Source: Chelydra serpentina (taxonomy: Eukaryota; Chordata; Testudines; Chelydridae). Taken from it: a stretch of DNA of 64,000 nt. A program made the translations under genes and the position numbers. The stretch spans positions 9,176,501 to 9,240,500 of the forward strand of contig JBAIAC010000003.1 in NCBI GenBank assembly GCA_037349315.1, read 5' to 3'. Shown here piece after piece: positions 34,943 to 44,252 of this stretch; the first letter of the stretch is position 1; each line of letters begins with the position of its first letter. A model generated the notes under the pieces. It searched no databases. It was given only the letters and a program-made list of their open reading frames with translations, and was not told where the DNA came from.

Positions 34943-36030
34943 TGTGACGGGTCCGGCACCGCAGCGCCCCTTTGTGGCAGGGGTGGCTGAGGTGTCGGGG
35001 CCTCGCCACTCTTAAGTCCCCACGCCCGTCCCTTTAAGGGTGTCCTGTTGTGGCCTAATGGCCAGTTTCCACTCGCTCGCCACTTGGTCGGGGAAGTGGG
35101 CCCTAACAGCCAGAGTCCGTGTATCGCACCCTGAGTATCGGGGCGGCGTGGCCCAATGGCCAAAGTCCATAGAACTCGCCCCACGTATCAGGGCAGCATG
35201 GCCCAATGCCCCGAGTCCATACAACTCGCCCTGAGGATCAGGGCAGCGTGGCCCAATGGCCAGAGTCCATATACCTCACCCCGTGTCTCAGAACAGCGTG
35301 GCCCTAATGCCAGAGTCCATATACCTCACCCCGTGTCTCAGGGCAGCGTGGCCCTACGGCCAGAGTCCATGTACCTCGCCTCTTGTCACAGGGCAGCGTG
35401 GCCCAATGGCCAGAGTCCATATAACTCGCCCCGAGGATTAGGGCAGTGTGGCCCAGCGGCCAGAGTCCTTACAACTCGCCCTGTGTATCAGGGCTGTGTG
35501 GCCCAATGGCCAGAGTCTGTAGCCTTCCTTCTCCCCTGTGGGGAAGTGCAGCCTAATTGCCGGAGTAGTAGGGGGACCCAGGCCCACCCTCTCCACCGGA
35601 TCCCAACCCAGGCTCACCTATTAGCGGGGTTCCCCCTTGCGCTTAGCTCGGCGGGGATCCGCCCGCAACACGCCGAGCGTCAGTACGGCTTTAACGCTGC
35701 CGGTCTCTAAAGTTCCCCTGGGTCACTTCCTATCCTCAATGTCTGGTTCTCCGGTCCATCCACTCCTGTCGCAGCCTCCGTCCGGGGTGCAGAGAGTGTC
35801 CCAGCTTGGTTGGCCCTTGGATCCTGGGGTGTTGGCTGTCCCTCCGCAGGAGCTGGCGGTGTGCTTCCTTCTCCTCCGGTGGTCAGCCCAGACTGAGCTG
35901 CTTTGCAGGCTTTTATACCTAGGCTCCAATTGGAGCATGCCCGGCAGGGCTTCCGGGGCGGGGCTTCCTCTGCCAGGAAGGAAGAGTTAACCCCTACGGT
36001 ACCAGTGCGGGGCCGCTCTGCCCCGTCACA
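34943..36030 (-). mobile_element. Solo LTR (1,088 bp) with internal minisatellite
   Basis: The ends are TGTGACGGG (34943) and CCCGTCACA (36030), with matching 5-bp flanks gtcat (34938-34942 and 36031-36035). A reversed TATA box (TTTTATA, 35911-35917) lies 113 bp from the right end, so transcription would run leftward. Eight 50-bp tandem units fill 35114-35513. No coding region; open frames up to 184 codons are artefacts of the repeats. Confidence 0.9.
35114..35513. repeat. Minisatellite: 8 units of exactly 50 bp
   Basis: Each unit begins 'agtcc(a/g)t' and ends 'gtggcccaatggccag' or similar. Unit starts fall at 35114, 35164, 35214 and so on to 35464 with no length change, while the units differ by substitutions. 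A partial ninth unit begins at 35514. Confidence 0.92.
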
Positions 36031-36634
36031 GTCATGGTCAGGAGTCATGCCATAGGCCACAGCTGGAGGCTGGGTCAGAAGCCATGCCTGATGGTTAAAC
36101 TGGAGCCAGAAGTCACACCAAGGATCAAAGCCAGAGCCAGTAACTGGAGAGCAAGGAAACAGGAGTGAGAACCAGGCAAGGAGGCAGGAACTTGGTCTCA
36201 ACAGTCTGGTCATCATCAGCAGACCAGGCTAGCAACTAGTTGCTCACGCAAGGGGTGGGAAAGGAACAGGAAGCTTTATAGACGGTGGTGTCCAATCAGC
36301 AGCCCACTGCTAGTCACCTGAGCCTGCTGAGTCAGGGGGTGGAGCCTCTGGCAGTGGGGTGCTAGCTGCGGTTCCCTCGTCATACCTTGCAGTATCGTGG
36401 TACAGAGGGTAAGGCTTTTGCTTGGCTCTCACGTGGGTTTGAGACCCAGGATGCCTGCCAGAGGTGCTACAACTGCAGTAAGCATGTTGGCCTTGTGCAT
36501 GTAGCCTTCCTTCCTCCTGCAGCCTGTGCTCCTCCTCACAGGCAGATTTTTATAGGGAGGATCCACACAGATGGATCAGATCCTTGGATCATAAGTGATG
36601 AGTTTGAAAAATTCTGGTACCATCGAGATACTCA

Positions 36635-36880
36635 AGTATCAGAGGGGTAGCCGTGTTAGTCTGGATCTGTAGAAGCGACAAAGAGTCCTGTGACACCTTA
36701 TAGACTAACAGACGTATTGGAGCATAAGCTTTCGTGGGTGAATACCCACTTCTTCGGATACATGCAGTGGAAATGTCCAGGGGCCGGTATAAATATGCAG
36801 GGAAGAGTCAGGCTAGAGATAACGAGGTTAGCTCAATCAGGGAGGGTGAGGCCCTCTTCTAGCAGTTGAGGTGTGAACAC
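36635..36880 (+). mobile_element. SINE-like turtle repeat ('gtagccgtgttagtct' family)
   Basis: It starts GTATCAGAGGGGTAGCCGTG, continues with 'gacaaagagtcctgtgacac' and 'gcataagctttcgtgggtga' and runs to about 36880. The first ~130 bp are repeated in reverse at 53935-54061, and part at 12721 and 17021. I do not know its formal family name. Confidence 0.75.
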
Positions 36881-37074
36881 CTTTATAAATGCTAATTACG
36901 ACTGTTGTGTTTTATCACATTCTTGCCAGTTGTCTTTCCCTGTTCCTCCTTATCCCTTTCTTTTTAATAATAGCAAAACTAACAATATTTTTGGCTTGGA
37001 TTTTTTAAAAAAACCTAAGGATTTAGGAGCACACTTCCAACTGAAAGTCAGTGGGCCTTGTAGATGGAGGCAGT

Positions 37075-37262
37075 GTGGCCTAGTGGCTAGTGGACAGCAT
37101 TGGGACTCAGGAGAATAGCATTCTATTCCTGGCCCTGCCACTGGCCTGCTGAGTGACCCTGGACAAATCATTTCACCAATGTGTCCCTCGGTTTCCCCAT
37201 CAGTGAAATGGGGATAGTGATGCTGCTTTCCTTTGTAAAGCATTTTGAGATCTGCTGATAAG
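37075..37262 (+). repeat. MIR-like SINE
   Basis: Phrases 'cctagtggctag', 'ggccctgccactggcctgct', 'cggtttccccatcagtgaaa' and 'gtaaagcattttgagatc' follow the MIR/CORE-SINE order: tRNA head remnant, core and 3' part. It ends just before a solo LTR. Confidence 0.7.
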
Positions 37263-37276
37263 AGCCAGGAACTGTC

Positions 37277-38407
37277 TGTGACGGTGTTCCCCATAAAACT
37301 TTATGGGGAGATGCTTATAAATGTATATATGTAACTAGAATATGTTTTATGCTACATGTGCCATGTAACATATCTTGGTGAAAGTTATGACCTACTGAAT
37401 TTACTCATCCTGTTTGTATGCATGTATCATTGTTATAGTTGGAGTTATGAAGATTGGTTTTATATTTGCTGGTTTTGTACATAGCCTTTGTAAGTGCATG
37501 GGATCATCTTTGGAGCAAAGAATGTGCCTGTTAAATGCGAGGACTTAACAGACAAAAGACGTTGCAGACCCCAATCCACATTGGGGCCGGGTCTGGAATG
37601 CAACTGGTTAGGCTGGTTGCGGAAGGGTGCATGGACAGGTGACTGGCCCAGGTGATCCCAAAACTCCATGGTAACAGGATGTTACACAGGGAGGGGAAAA
37701 AGACTATAAAAGCCCCGGGGGACACCCTTCCATTTTGTCTTCAGCTGGCTAAAGAAAGAAGCTCTCCACCCCCCAAGGAGACCTGAAAGAGACTGAACAA
37801 AGGACAAAGACATTAGGGGGGTGAGTGATTGCTGGACCCAGGCTAGAAGGAAGATAGCCTGTTTACTGGACCTAGTGAGGGGTTTATCTGTACACAGGGT
37901 GATTAGACATAGAACTGCGTGTTCTATTTTATTTTATTCAGTAATTCACTTTGTTCTGTCTGTCATTACTTGACATCACTTAAATCCTACTTGCTGTACT
38001 TATTAAAATCACTTTTTACTTATTAAGTTTCCTGGAGTACGAGTTGTTACCTGTGGGAAGGCAAACAGCTGTGCATATCTTTCTATCTTTGAAATAGAAG
38101 GCGAACTATTTATGAGTTTACCCTGCATAAGCTTTATACAGGGTAAAACGGATTTATTAAGGGTTTGAACCTCCTTGGAGTTGAGCAGCTGGGTGTCAAA
38201 GGCAAGAGCGCTTCCAGGGGCCTTACAGTGGTGAGTGGACTTGGTTCGGACCTGGGTCTGTGTTTGCAGCAGATCAGTGGAATCTGGCTCAAAACAGACA
38301 GGATTCGGGAGTCCCAAGCTGGAAAAGGCCTGGAAGCAGGGGCAGAAGTAGCCTTGGCACACCAGGTGGCAGCACCAAGCAGGTCTCTGTGGTCCCAACC
38401 CGTCACA
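37277..38407 (+). mobile_element. Solo LTR (1,131 bp), plus orientation
   Basis: It begins TGTGACGGTGTTCC and ends CAACCCGTCACA, with the 5-bp flank ctgtc on both sides (37272-37276 and 38408-38412). TATAAAA at 37705-37711 and 'cttcagctggctaaagaaag' downstream mark a promoter and R-U5-like region. ATTAAA near 38005 could be the polyadenylation signal. No internal genes remain, as expected after LTR-LTR recombination. It lies 160 bp upstream of a MITE and 500 bp upstream of an EPHA5 exon, in sense. Confidence 0.92.
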
Positions 38408-38569
38408 CTGTCCCTCTGACAAATTAAAAAAACTTCCTTCTCAGTAAATAAAAGACAAAGGGGAATATTTTCATGACATAACACTGGACTAGCATTTCTG
38501 CAGCAAGACATAGGTATATTGGCTCCCTGTGAATCTGTTCTGGGTTCTTGTGCTACATGTGATTGACTA

Positions 38570-38858
38570 AGGGCTAGTCTACACTTACCGGCTGGATCGG
38601 AGGCGTCGGATCGATGTTCTGGGTTCGATTTATCGCGTCTTGTCTAGACGCGATAAATCGAACCAGGAAGTGCTCCCCCGTCGACTCTGGTAATCCAGCT
38701 CGCCGCGAGGAGTAAGCGCTGTCGACGGGGGAGCCTGCACACCGTGTGTGGACCAAAGGTAAGTTCAAACTAAGATACTTCGACTTCAGCTACGTTATTA
38801 ACGTAGCTGAAGTTGCGTATCTTAGTTCGACAGGGGGGGGTTAGTGTAGACCAGCCCT
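38570..38858 (+). mobile_element. TA-flanked MITE, copy 2, next to an EPHA5 exon
   Basis: The ends AGGGCTAGTCTACACT and AGTGTAGACCAGCCCT are perfect or near-perfect inverted repeats, flanked by TA (38568-38569, 38859-38860). Two strong hairpins are visible: 'atttatcgcgtcttgtct' with 'agacgcgataaat', and about 38770-38824 centred on 'gttattaac'. It ends 50 bp before the acceptor of exon 38909. Confidence 0.9.
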
Positions 38859-38908
38859 TAGTGAAATGGTTTCTGATATCTGATTGATTGAAGCTTATTC
38901 TGTTCCAG

Positions 38909-38976
38909 GCGATGTGGATACAGCAAAGCTAAACAAGATCCAGAAGAAGAAAAGATGCACTTTCATAATGGCCACA
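38909..38976 (+). CDS. EPHA5: EPHA5 exon: first cytoplasmic juxtamembrane segment
   Basis: The 68-bp exon encodes [22 protein letters not shown], the start of the EphA5 cytoplasmic tail between the membrane and the regulatory tyrosines. The acceptor is tctgttccag|G and the donor ACA|gtaagt at 38977. The first G completes either Arg (after the transmembrane exon) or Trp (after the cassette), so both splice forms stay in frame. The 3' end is phase 1 (A), which joins TT at 41751 to give Ile. A MITE ends only 50 bp upstream, at 38858, so the branch point must lie in those 50 bp or inside the MITE. Confidence 0.95.
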
Positions 38977-39132
38977 GTAAGTGAAGACTTAAAATACGTA
39001 TATGCATTTGTGGCTCAGCTTCTATTTCTGGCTTTGCATGGTACTAAGAATAATGAATAACAATCGAGATTTCTTCAGCAAATGGTCAGTTGGTATCCAG
39101 TAGAAAAAGACTGTTGGTTCTGTTGTGCAACA

Positions 39133-39261
39133 GGGCCCCAATCCTGCAAAGACTTAAGAACATGGTTAACTTTATGCATAAAATAGTCCCATTGACTTCA
39201 GTGGGAGTACTCATGTGTGTAAAGTTAAGCATATGCATAAATCTTTGCAGGATTGAGGCCC
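39133..39261. repeat. Foldback element with ~55-bp arms
   Basis: The left arm 'gggccccaatcctgcaaaga' and the right arm ending 'tctttgcaggattgaggccc' are reverse complements with interruptions, around 'cccattgacttcagtggg'. One-sided relatives occur at about 23308-23410 and 23690-23840. Confidence 0.75.
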
Positions 39262-39542
39262 GAAGGAGTGATTTAATTATAACTTACCTTTTTAGTCAGT
39301 AATATCTCAACAATTTTATTGCATTCTTTAGTCCTCTACTGTATGAGGCTTGGTTAATCCGTTGCAGCCAAACACTTTTGTAGTTTGGAGGAATGAGCAC
39401 AAGCTTCGGAACCTGAGGATTTTTCTCTTTGCTAACAATGTGGATTTAGCCCACCTCAGCTCTCTGTCTCAGTTTCCTCAACTGTATAATACTTCTCCTG
39501 CACCACGGTGTTGTGAGAATTAATTAGTTAACAACTAATTAG

Positions 39543-39728
39543 GGTGGGGAGGGATAGCTCAGTGGTTTGAGCACTGGCCTGCTAAACCCAGGGTTGTGAG
39601 TTCAATCCTTGAGGGGGCCATTTAGGGATCTGGGGCAAAAATTGGGGATTGGTCCTGATTTGAGCAGGGGGTTGGACTAGATGACCTCCTAAGGTCCCTT
39701 CCATCCCTGATATTCTATGATTCTATGA
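39543..39728 (+). mobile_element. Cry-type SINE, full length
   Basis: The whole head-linker-tail order is present and almost identical to 25267-25451, ending TATTCTATGATTCTATGA. Confidence 0.92.
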
Positions 39729-39804
39729 ACTGAAGGTGGACTTGAACATATGAAGTAATACTATAGCCCTTCTATAAATCTAGGATCAGATTTTACAAAA
39801 CTTT

Positions 39805-40264
39805 TCATAGAATCATAGAATCTCAGGGTTGGAAGAGACCTCAGGAGGTCATCTAGTCCAACCCCCTGCTCAAAGCAGGACCAATCCCAACTAAATCATC
39901 CCAGCCAGGGCTTTGTCAAGCCTGACCTTAAAAACCTCTAAGGAAGGAGATTCCACCACCTCCCTAGGTAACCCATTCCAGTGCTTCACCACCCTACTAG
40001 TGAAAAGGTTTTTCCTAATATCCAACCTAAACCTCCCCCTCTGCAACTTGAGACCATTACTCCTTGTTCTGTCATCTGCCACCACTGAGAACAGTCTAGA
40101 TCCATCCTCTTTGGAACCCCCTTTCAGGTAGTTGAAAGCAGCTATCAAATCCCCCCTCATTCTTCTCTTCTGCAGGCTAAACAATCCCAGTTCCCTCAGC
40201 CTCTCCTCATAAGTCATGTGCTCCAGCTCCCTAATCATTTTTGTTGCCCTCCGCTGGACTCTTG
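39805..40264 (-). mobile_element. CR1 LINE 3' end, reversed
   Basis: Its 3' terminus (reversed 'tcatagaatcatagaatctc') is at 39805. The reversed frame 39891-40238 is open for 115 codons and encodes the ORF2 C-terminus ([20 protein letters not shown] ... [20 protein letters not shown]) with its natural stop. It is 5'-truncated at about 40264, the usual outcome of incomplete reverse transcription. Confidence 0.92.
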
Positions 40265-41080
40265 TAAAGTGCTGTGGGATCTATAGATGACAAGTGCTTC
40301 TATATAAGAACCAGGTGTTACTTATCTAAAGCATTTTTACCTTGTCTGCACTAGAGAATATTCAAATCTCTATCAGTGCTATTTAATGCAGTCAGCAGGA
40401 AGCCAATCAGTTCAATGCATTGTGAACCTCTTACTCAAAGTGATGAGTAGGTACTCTTCCAGGAGCTTTAATGCTTCTCAAAGCAAACTTACAATAATAG
40501 TAACAATAATTCTTGTGAAAGTACCTTCCCCCTCCTGAGTCCCATGGAAAAAGCCTATTATTGATTTTTTAATTATTATTATTACATCGAAGTTAACCCT
40601 GAACATGTGTTGTATTGCAAACATGTGATCTGGGCAGTTTTTAATTCATGATAACACGATTTGCTCTAATGTAGGTATAATTCACTGCAGCTCCACAGCC
40701 TGAGGGTGATGGTTTCTTTGGGCCAGATTTTCAAATGGACTCAGGAACTCCTGTTGCTCTCGGTTAGAGAGATTTTCAAAGATTAGGAGCACAAATCACT
40801 TGGGGGGGAAAATCCACCCCTTCCCCCCGCCCATGTGTCTAAATTGGAACTGAGCTCTTTTGAAAATCTGTTCCTTCGTACTTCTTCCCTGCTGGCCTTT
40901 CACATTCAGTCCACCTTTCCCCTGGCTGGGTTGTCCACCTAGTCTGTCTTCTCTCTGTGGTCCTTATTCCATAGCATTGAGCACCTCACAGACTTTTAAT
41001 GTCATAACATACCTGTTTTCTAAGGTAATTAAGCATTGCTGTGCTCAACGTTGCAATGCCTAATGGATTTAGAAACCTAC

Positions 41081-41227
41081 ATCTAATTTTTCAAGTGATT
41101 TAAGCATTTAGGAGTCTAAATGCCATAGACTGTCAATGGGATGTTGGCTCCTGATGACAATTAGGCTCCTAAATCAGTTAGATTTTGCAATACTGAGCAC
41201 AGCAGTGCCTAAATACCTTCAAAAATC
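41081..41227 (+). repeat. 147-bp block, upstream copy
   Basis: The segment from 'atctaatttttcaagtgatt' to 'accttcaaaaatc' recurs at 42935-43081 in the same orientation with two differences (a/g near 41214 and t/c at 41226). Its surroundings differ, and the flanking repeat text continues naturally here ('ggatttagaaacctac' before), so this is probably the source copy. Confidence 0.88.
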
Positions 41228-41242
41228 AAAAAATATGCAGTG

Positions 41243-41474
41243 TTGCTGTAGCCGTGTTGGTCCCAGGATATTAGATAGACAAGGAGGGTGAGGTGATATC
41301 TTTTATTGGACGAACGTCTGTTGGTGAAAGAGACAAGCTTTTGAGCTCACACAGAGCTCTCCTTCAGGTGTGGGAGAAGACCCAAAGAGCTCTGTGAAAC
41401 CTTGAAAGCTTGTCTCTCTCTCACCAACAGAAGTTGGTCCAATAAAAGATATTACCTCGCCCTCCTTGTCTCTT
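41243..41474. repeat. Hairpin repeat with ~65-bp arms
   Basis: It begins 'ttgctgtagccgtgttggtc'. The arm 41278-41342 (gacaaggagggtgaggtgat onward) is the near reverse complement of 41405-41470, separated by about 60 bp. Pieces of the same repeat occur at about 42168-42215 and 42680-42735. Confidence 0.8.
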
Positions 41475-41750
41475 TAAAAATCTGGGCCTAAATGACTGGC
41501 TCAAGTCCCCCAGGGGGTTTGTGACGGTATTCTTCTTAAGTAATACAATGTAACATTTTTCCAGCGGTGCTTGCCTGCCTTGCATTTCAAGATTTCAAGA
41601 TACAAAGTATTAAAAAAGTGTTCAGCTATTAATTTTTGCATAAAAATTGGTTTTCCTTAACAGTGTTCTCCAGTCAGCACAAGAGACAAGCTTATTATTA
41701 TCCTCACCTATCACTACATGTGCCATTTACATTTTAATTTATGTTTACAG

Positions 41751-41876
41751 TTAAATTGCCAGGAGTAAGGACTTATATTGACCCACATACCTATGAAGAC
41801 CCCAATCAAGCCGTCCATGAATTTGCCAAGGAAATTGAAGCTTCATGCATAACAATTGAAAGAGTTATCGGAGCCG
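41751..41876 (+). CDS. EPHA5: EPHA5 exon: juxtamembrane tyrosines and start of kinase domain
   Basis: The 126-bp exon encodes [20 protein letters not shown] followed by [22 protein letters not shown]. It carries the two conserved juxtamembrane tyrosines of Eph receptors (Y-ID at 41774-41776, Y-ED at 41792-41794), whose phosphorylation releases autoinhibition and recruits SH2 proteins in the family. The end enters the kinase N-lobe: GA plus a split G is the start of the glycine-rich ATP loop, completed in the next exon as GEFGEV. The acceptor is gtttacag and the donor gtatga at 41877. Length and phases match the usual Eph exon. Confidence 0.96.
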
Positions 41877-42009
41877 GTATGAACCTATGTTTAATGACCA
41901 TCTTCTAACTGCCATTAACATCCTGGAGGAGCTTATCGCATTGCTGTTCAAAATCACAGAACAGGCCGGTCAAATATTTGTATTGTGTATGGCCATTGTG
42001 AGTGGTTAC

Positions 42010-42135
42010 CTTAGTATACAGTACTTGTGAGACCACTACTGGAATACCATGTCCAGTTCTGCAGTCCACACTTTAAAAAGGTTGTTGAAAAAATGGGAAC
42101 GGGTTCAGAGAAGAACTTTGAGAATGAATTATGGT
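42010..42135 (+). mobile_element. Old forward CR1, first piece of a nest
   Basis: The phrase 'ccactactggaataccatgtccagttctgcag' and 'ggttcagagaagaactttga' follow the CR1 ORF2 thumb region. The element resumes at about 42744. Confidence 0.7.
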
Positions 42136-42743
42136 GCAGAAAACACACTTTCCTATGTTGTTTACCACATTGCTGTAGGCATATTGATCCCAGGATGTGA
42201 GAGAGACAAGATAGGTAAGGTGTTTTTTTTCTATCATTTTTTATGTGAGTTCATCTGGGAGCATAGTGATTGAAAAGACACAGATGCCTTATCACCCGTG
42301 GGCAAACACTTTTCACAAAGCTCCATATCTTATATTTCAATACACACCTTGAAAGGAAACCTGCACAATACCTCAAAAAGACAGGCCTGGGAATTTAATT
42401 TCATAACTCTGCTAGACACCGAAGACCACGGACTTAACAGGGACACGGGTTTTATGTCTCATGACAACAATTTGTAACACACCAGGCCGCCCGCTACCCG
42501 TAACTGCACACTTCAAACCTTTTATGTATAACAATCTAACCCTCAATTGTCCACTTCCTTTCAGGTGACAACCTACAACATGTTACCCCTTATGCTTAAC
42601 AATCTATTCCAAGTGGTATTTAGCTCAGACATTCTGATTTCCTTCCCCACAGCTGAAGATCTCAGTGTAGCACTAAACAGAAGTTGGTTCATTAAAAGAT
42701 ATTACCTGACCTCAACTGCCTTGTCTCACACCTTACACTGAAG
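42136..42743 (+). mobile_element. Repeat inserted in the forward CR1
   Basis: It starts with 'attgctgtaggcatattgat' (relative of the hairpin repeat start) and ends with 'aacagaagttggttcattaa...cttgtctcacac', the other end of the same family. The interior has ~450 bp not present at 41243. The edges are approximate. Confidence 0.55.
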
Positions 42744-42831
42744 ACTAAAGGAGCTCTGTCTAGTTAACTTACCAGAGACAGGGTTCAGAGGTGACTTGAT
42801 CATGGTCTATAATTACCTACACAGGAAGATC
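42744..42831 (+). mobile_element. Old forward CR1, second piece
   Basis: The phrase 'agactaaaggagctctgtct' to 'cttgatcatggtctataatt' continues the forward CR1 ORF2 where 42135 left off. It is interrupted again at about 42832. Confidence 0.65.
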
Positions 42832-43180
42832 ATAGAATCTTAGGACTGGAAGGGACTTTGAGAGCTCATCTAGACCAGTCCCCTGCATTCCTGGCAGGAC
42901 TAAGTATTATCTAGTCCTGTCAGGACTAAGTATTATCTAATTTTTCAAGTGATTTAAGCATTTAGGAGTCTAAATGCCATAGACTGTCAATGGGATGTTG
43001 GCTCCTGATGACAATTAGGCTCCTAAATCAGTTAGATTTTGCAATACTGAGCACAGCAGTGCCTAAATGCCTTCAAAAACCTTCAAAAAACATCCCTCAC
43101 AGGTGTTTGTCTAACCTGCTCTTAAAAATCTTCAATGATGGAGATTCCACAACCTCCCTAGGCAATTTATTCCAGTGATG
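42832..43180 (-). mobile_element. Reversed CR1 3' end with an internal insert
   Basis: It starts 'tcatagaatcttaggactgg' and ends 'cctaggcaatttattccagt', a reversed CR1 3' end. Between 'tattatcta' (about 42937) and 'catccctcacag' (43091) it is split by the 147-bp block. A 24-bp segment (caggactaagtattatcta) is duplicated just before the insert. Confidence 0.8.
42935..43081 (+). repeat. 147-bp block, inserted downstream copy
   Basis: It is nearly identical to 41081-41227 and interrupts a CR1. The junction shares 'atcta' between the CR1 and the copied block, and 'cttcaaaaa' is repeated just after it. Confidence 0.88.
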
Positions 43181-43182
43181 TC

Positions 43183-43468
43183 TGATACTAGAGGGTTCTT
43201 TAATCTAACAGACAAAGGCATAACCTGATCCGATGGCTGGAAGTTGAAATTAGGAAAATTCAATTTGGAAATAAGTCAGCTTTTTAAGTGTGAGGGTCAT
43301 TAACCACTGGAACAACTTACCTAGAAATATGGTAGATTCTCCATCACTTGGAGTCTGTAAAACGAGTCTGGGTGTCTTTCTAAAAGATATACTCATGTTC
43401 AGCCACAAGATTCTGGCCCCTATAACAATCTCGAGTGCATGAAATTCTATGGCTTGTTACATAGGAGG
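43183..43468 (+). mobile_element. Old forward CR1, third piece
   Basis: It contains 'ccactggaacaacttaccta' and 'ggtagattctccatcacttg', CR1 ORF2 C-terminal phrases (HWNNLP...DSPSL in translation). It is followed by a hAT and resumes at 44253 for about 30 bp. Confidence 0.7.
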
Positions 43469-44252
43469 CAGGGCCGGCTCTAACTTTTTTGCCGCTCCAA
43501 GCAAAAAAAAAACCAAACCCAAGCACCGCCCCGAAACAAAAAAAACAGCCCACGCAGCTCCCGCCAAAACACCCCCCCAAGAGCCACCGCCCCGCCGAAA
43601 CAACCCCTCACCCAGCGCCTCTCCCATCCAAAGCGCCGGCGGGGATCACGGCATGCCTGCGGCCCCGCTCCCCCGGCCAGAGAGCCAGTGGGGAGGGTGG
43701 CATGCCCGCCAGCCCGCTCCCCTGGCCGGAGCACCGGCGGGGAGCGCAGCATGCCCACCACCCCGCTCCCCCGGCCGGAGCGCCAGTAGGGAGGGCGGCA
43801 TGCCCGCGGCCCCACTCCCCCAGCCGGAGCACTGGTGGGGAGCACGGCATGCCCACCACTCCGCCCCCCCGGCCGAGCACTGGCAGGTGTGCGGCATGCC
43901 CGCCACCCCATTGCAACAACCCCCCCAGCGCCTCTCCCACCCAAAGCGCCGGCAGGGAGCGCAGCATGCGCTCTGCTCCGCTCCCCCGACCAGAGCGCCG
44001 GCATGTGTGCGGCATGCCTGCCACCCCATTGCAACAACCCCCCCAGCGCCGCGCCCTGACCCTGGCACCCCGCTGCAGCACCCCCCGGGCCCAGCCAAAA
44101 TAAACGTACCCCTCCCAAGAGCAGGGCGCCGAAGTGTGTTTTTAAAAAACAAAAAACAAAAAAAAAACCCTGAGCCACCACCCCAAGATTGGCCGCCTGA
44201 AGGTGCCGCCCCAAGCACGTGCTTGGTCGGCTGGTGCCTGGAGCCGGCCCTG
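43469..44252. mobile_element. Non-autonomous hAT (784 bp) with perfect target duplication
   Basis: The ends are CAGGGCCGGCTCTAAC and CTGGAGCCGGCCCTG. The flanks ataggagg (43461-43468) and ataggagg (44253-44260) are identical. The GC-rich interior has 49-bp tandem units (starts at 43651, 43700, 43749, 43798) carrying 'gcatgcc', plus A-rich tracts near both ends. Frames of up to 274 codons are open on both strands because of this composition. No transposase is encoded. Confidence 0.95.

Larger units (their letters stand above)
24126..38908 (+). other. EPHA5 intron between cassette exon and juxtamembrane exon
   Basis: The 14.8-kb intron is dominated by CR1 LINE pieces in both orientations (25.0-31.5 kb), an LTR-like block with a hAT inside it, and two solo LTRs (34943-36030, 37277-38407). 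A MITE sits at the 3' end (38570-38858). Nothing recognisable lies in 24126-25020, 25452-25970, 31471-33440 (apart from one uncertain ORF), 33620-34940 or 36036-36634. The segment 33000-33240 is AT-rich with several poly-T/A runs. Confidence 0.75.
38977..41750 (+). other. EPHA5 intron after the 68-bp exon
   Basis: The 2.8-kb intron has a foldback (39133-39261), a MIR-like piece (about 39440-39535), a Cry SINE (39543-39728), a CR1 3' end in reverse (39805-40264), the donor copy of a 147-bp duplicate (41081-41227) and a hairpin repeat (41243-41474). The stretch 40265-41080 contains no clear feature beyond a degraded 'gccagattttcaaa' repeat phrase near 40720. Confidence 0.75.

Noticed and set aside
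35114..35513. CRISPR-like array
   Set aside because: The units are contiguous with no unique spacers, in vertebrate DNA.
35156..35710. 184-codon ORF as a gene
   Set aside because: It is the translation of the 50-bp minisatellite in a solo LTR; the period is not a multiple of three, so all frames cycle.
43149..43157. Extra EPHA5 exons elsewhere in the window
   Set aside because: No further in-frame segment with Eph motifs and AG/GT borders was found, including the next kinase exon expected after 57742.
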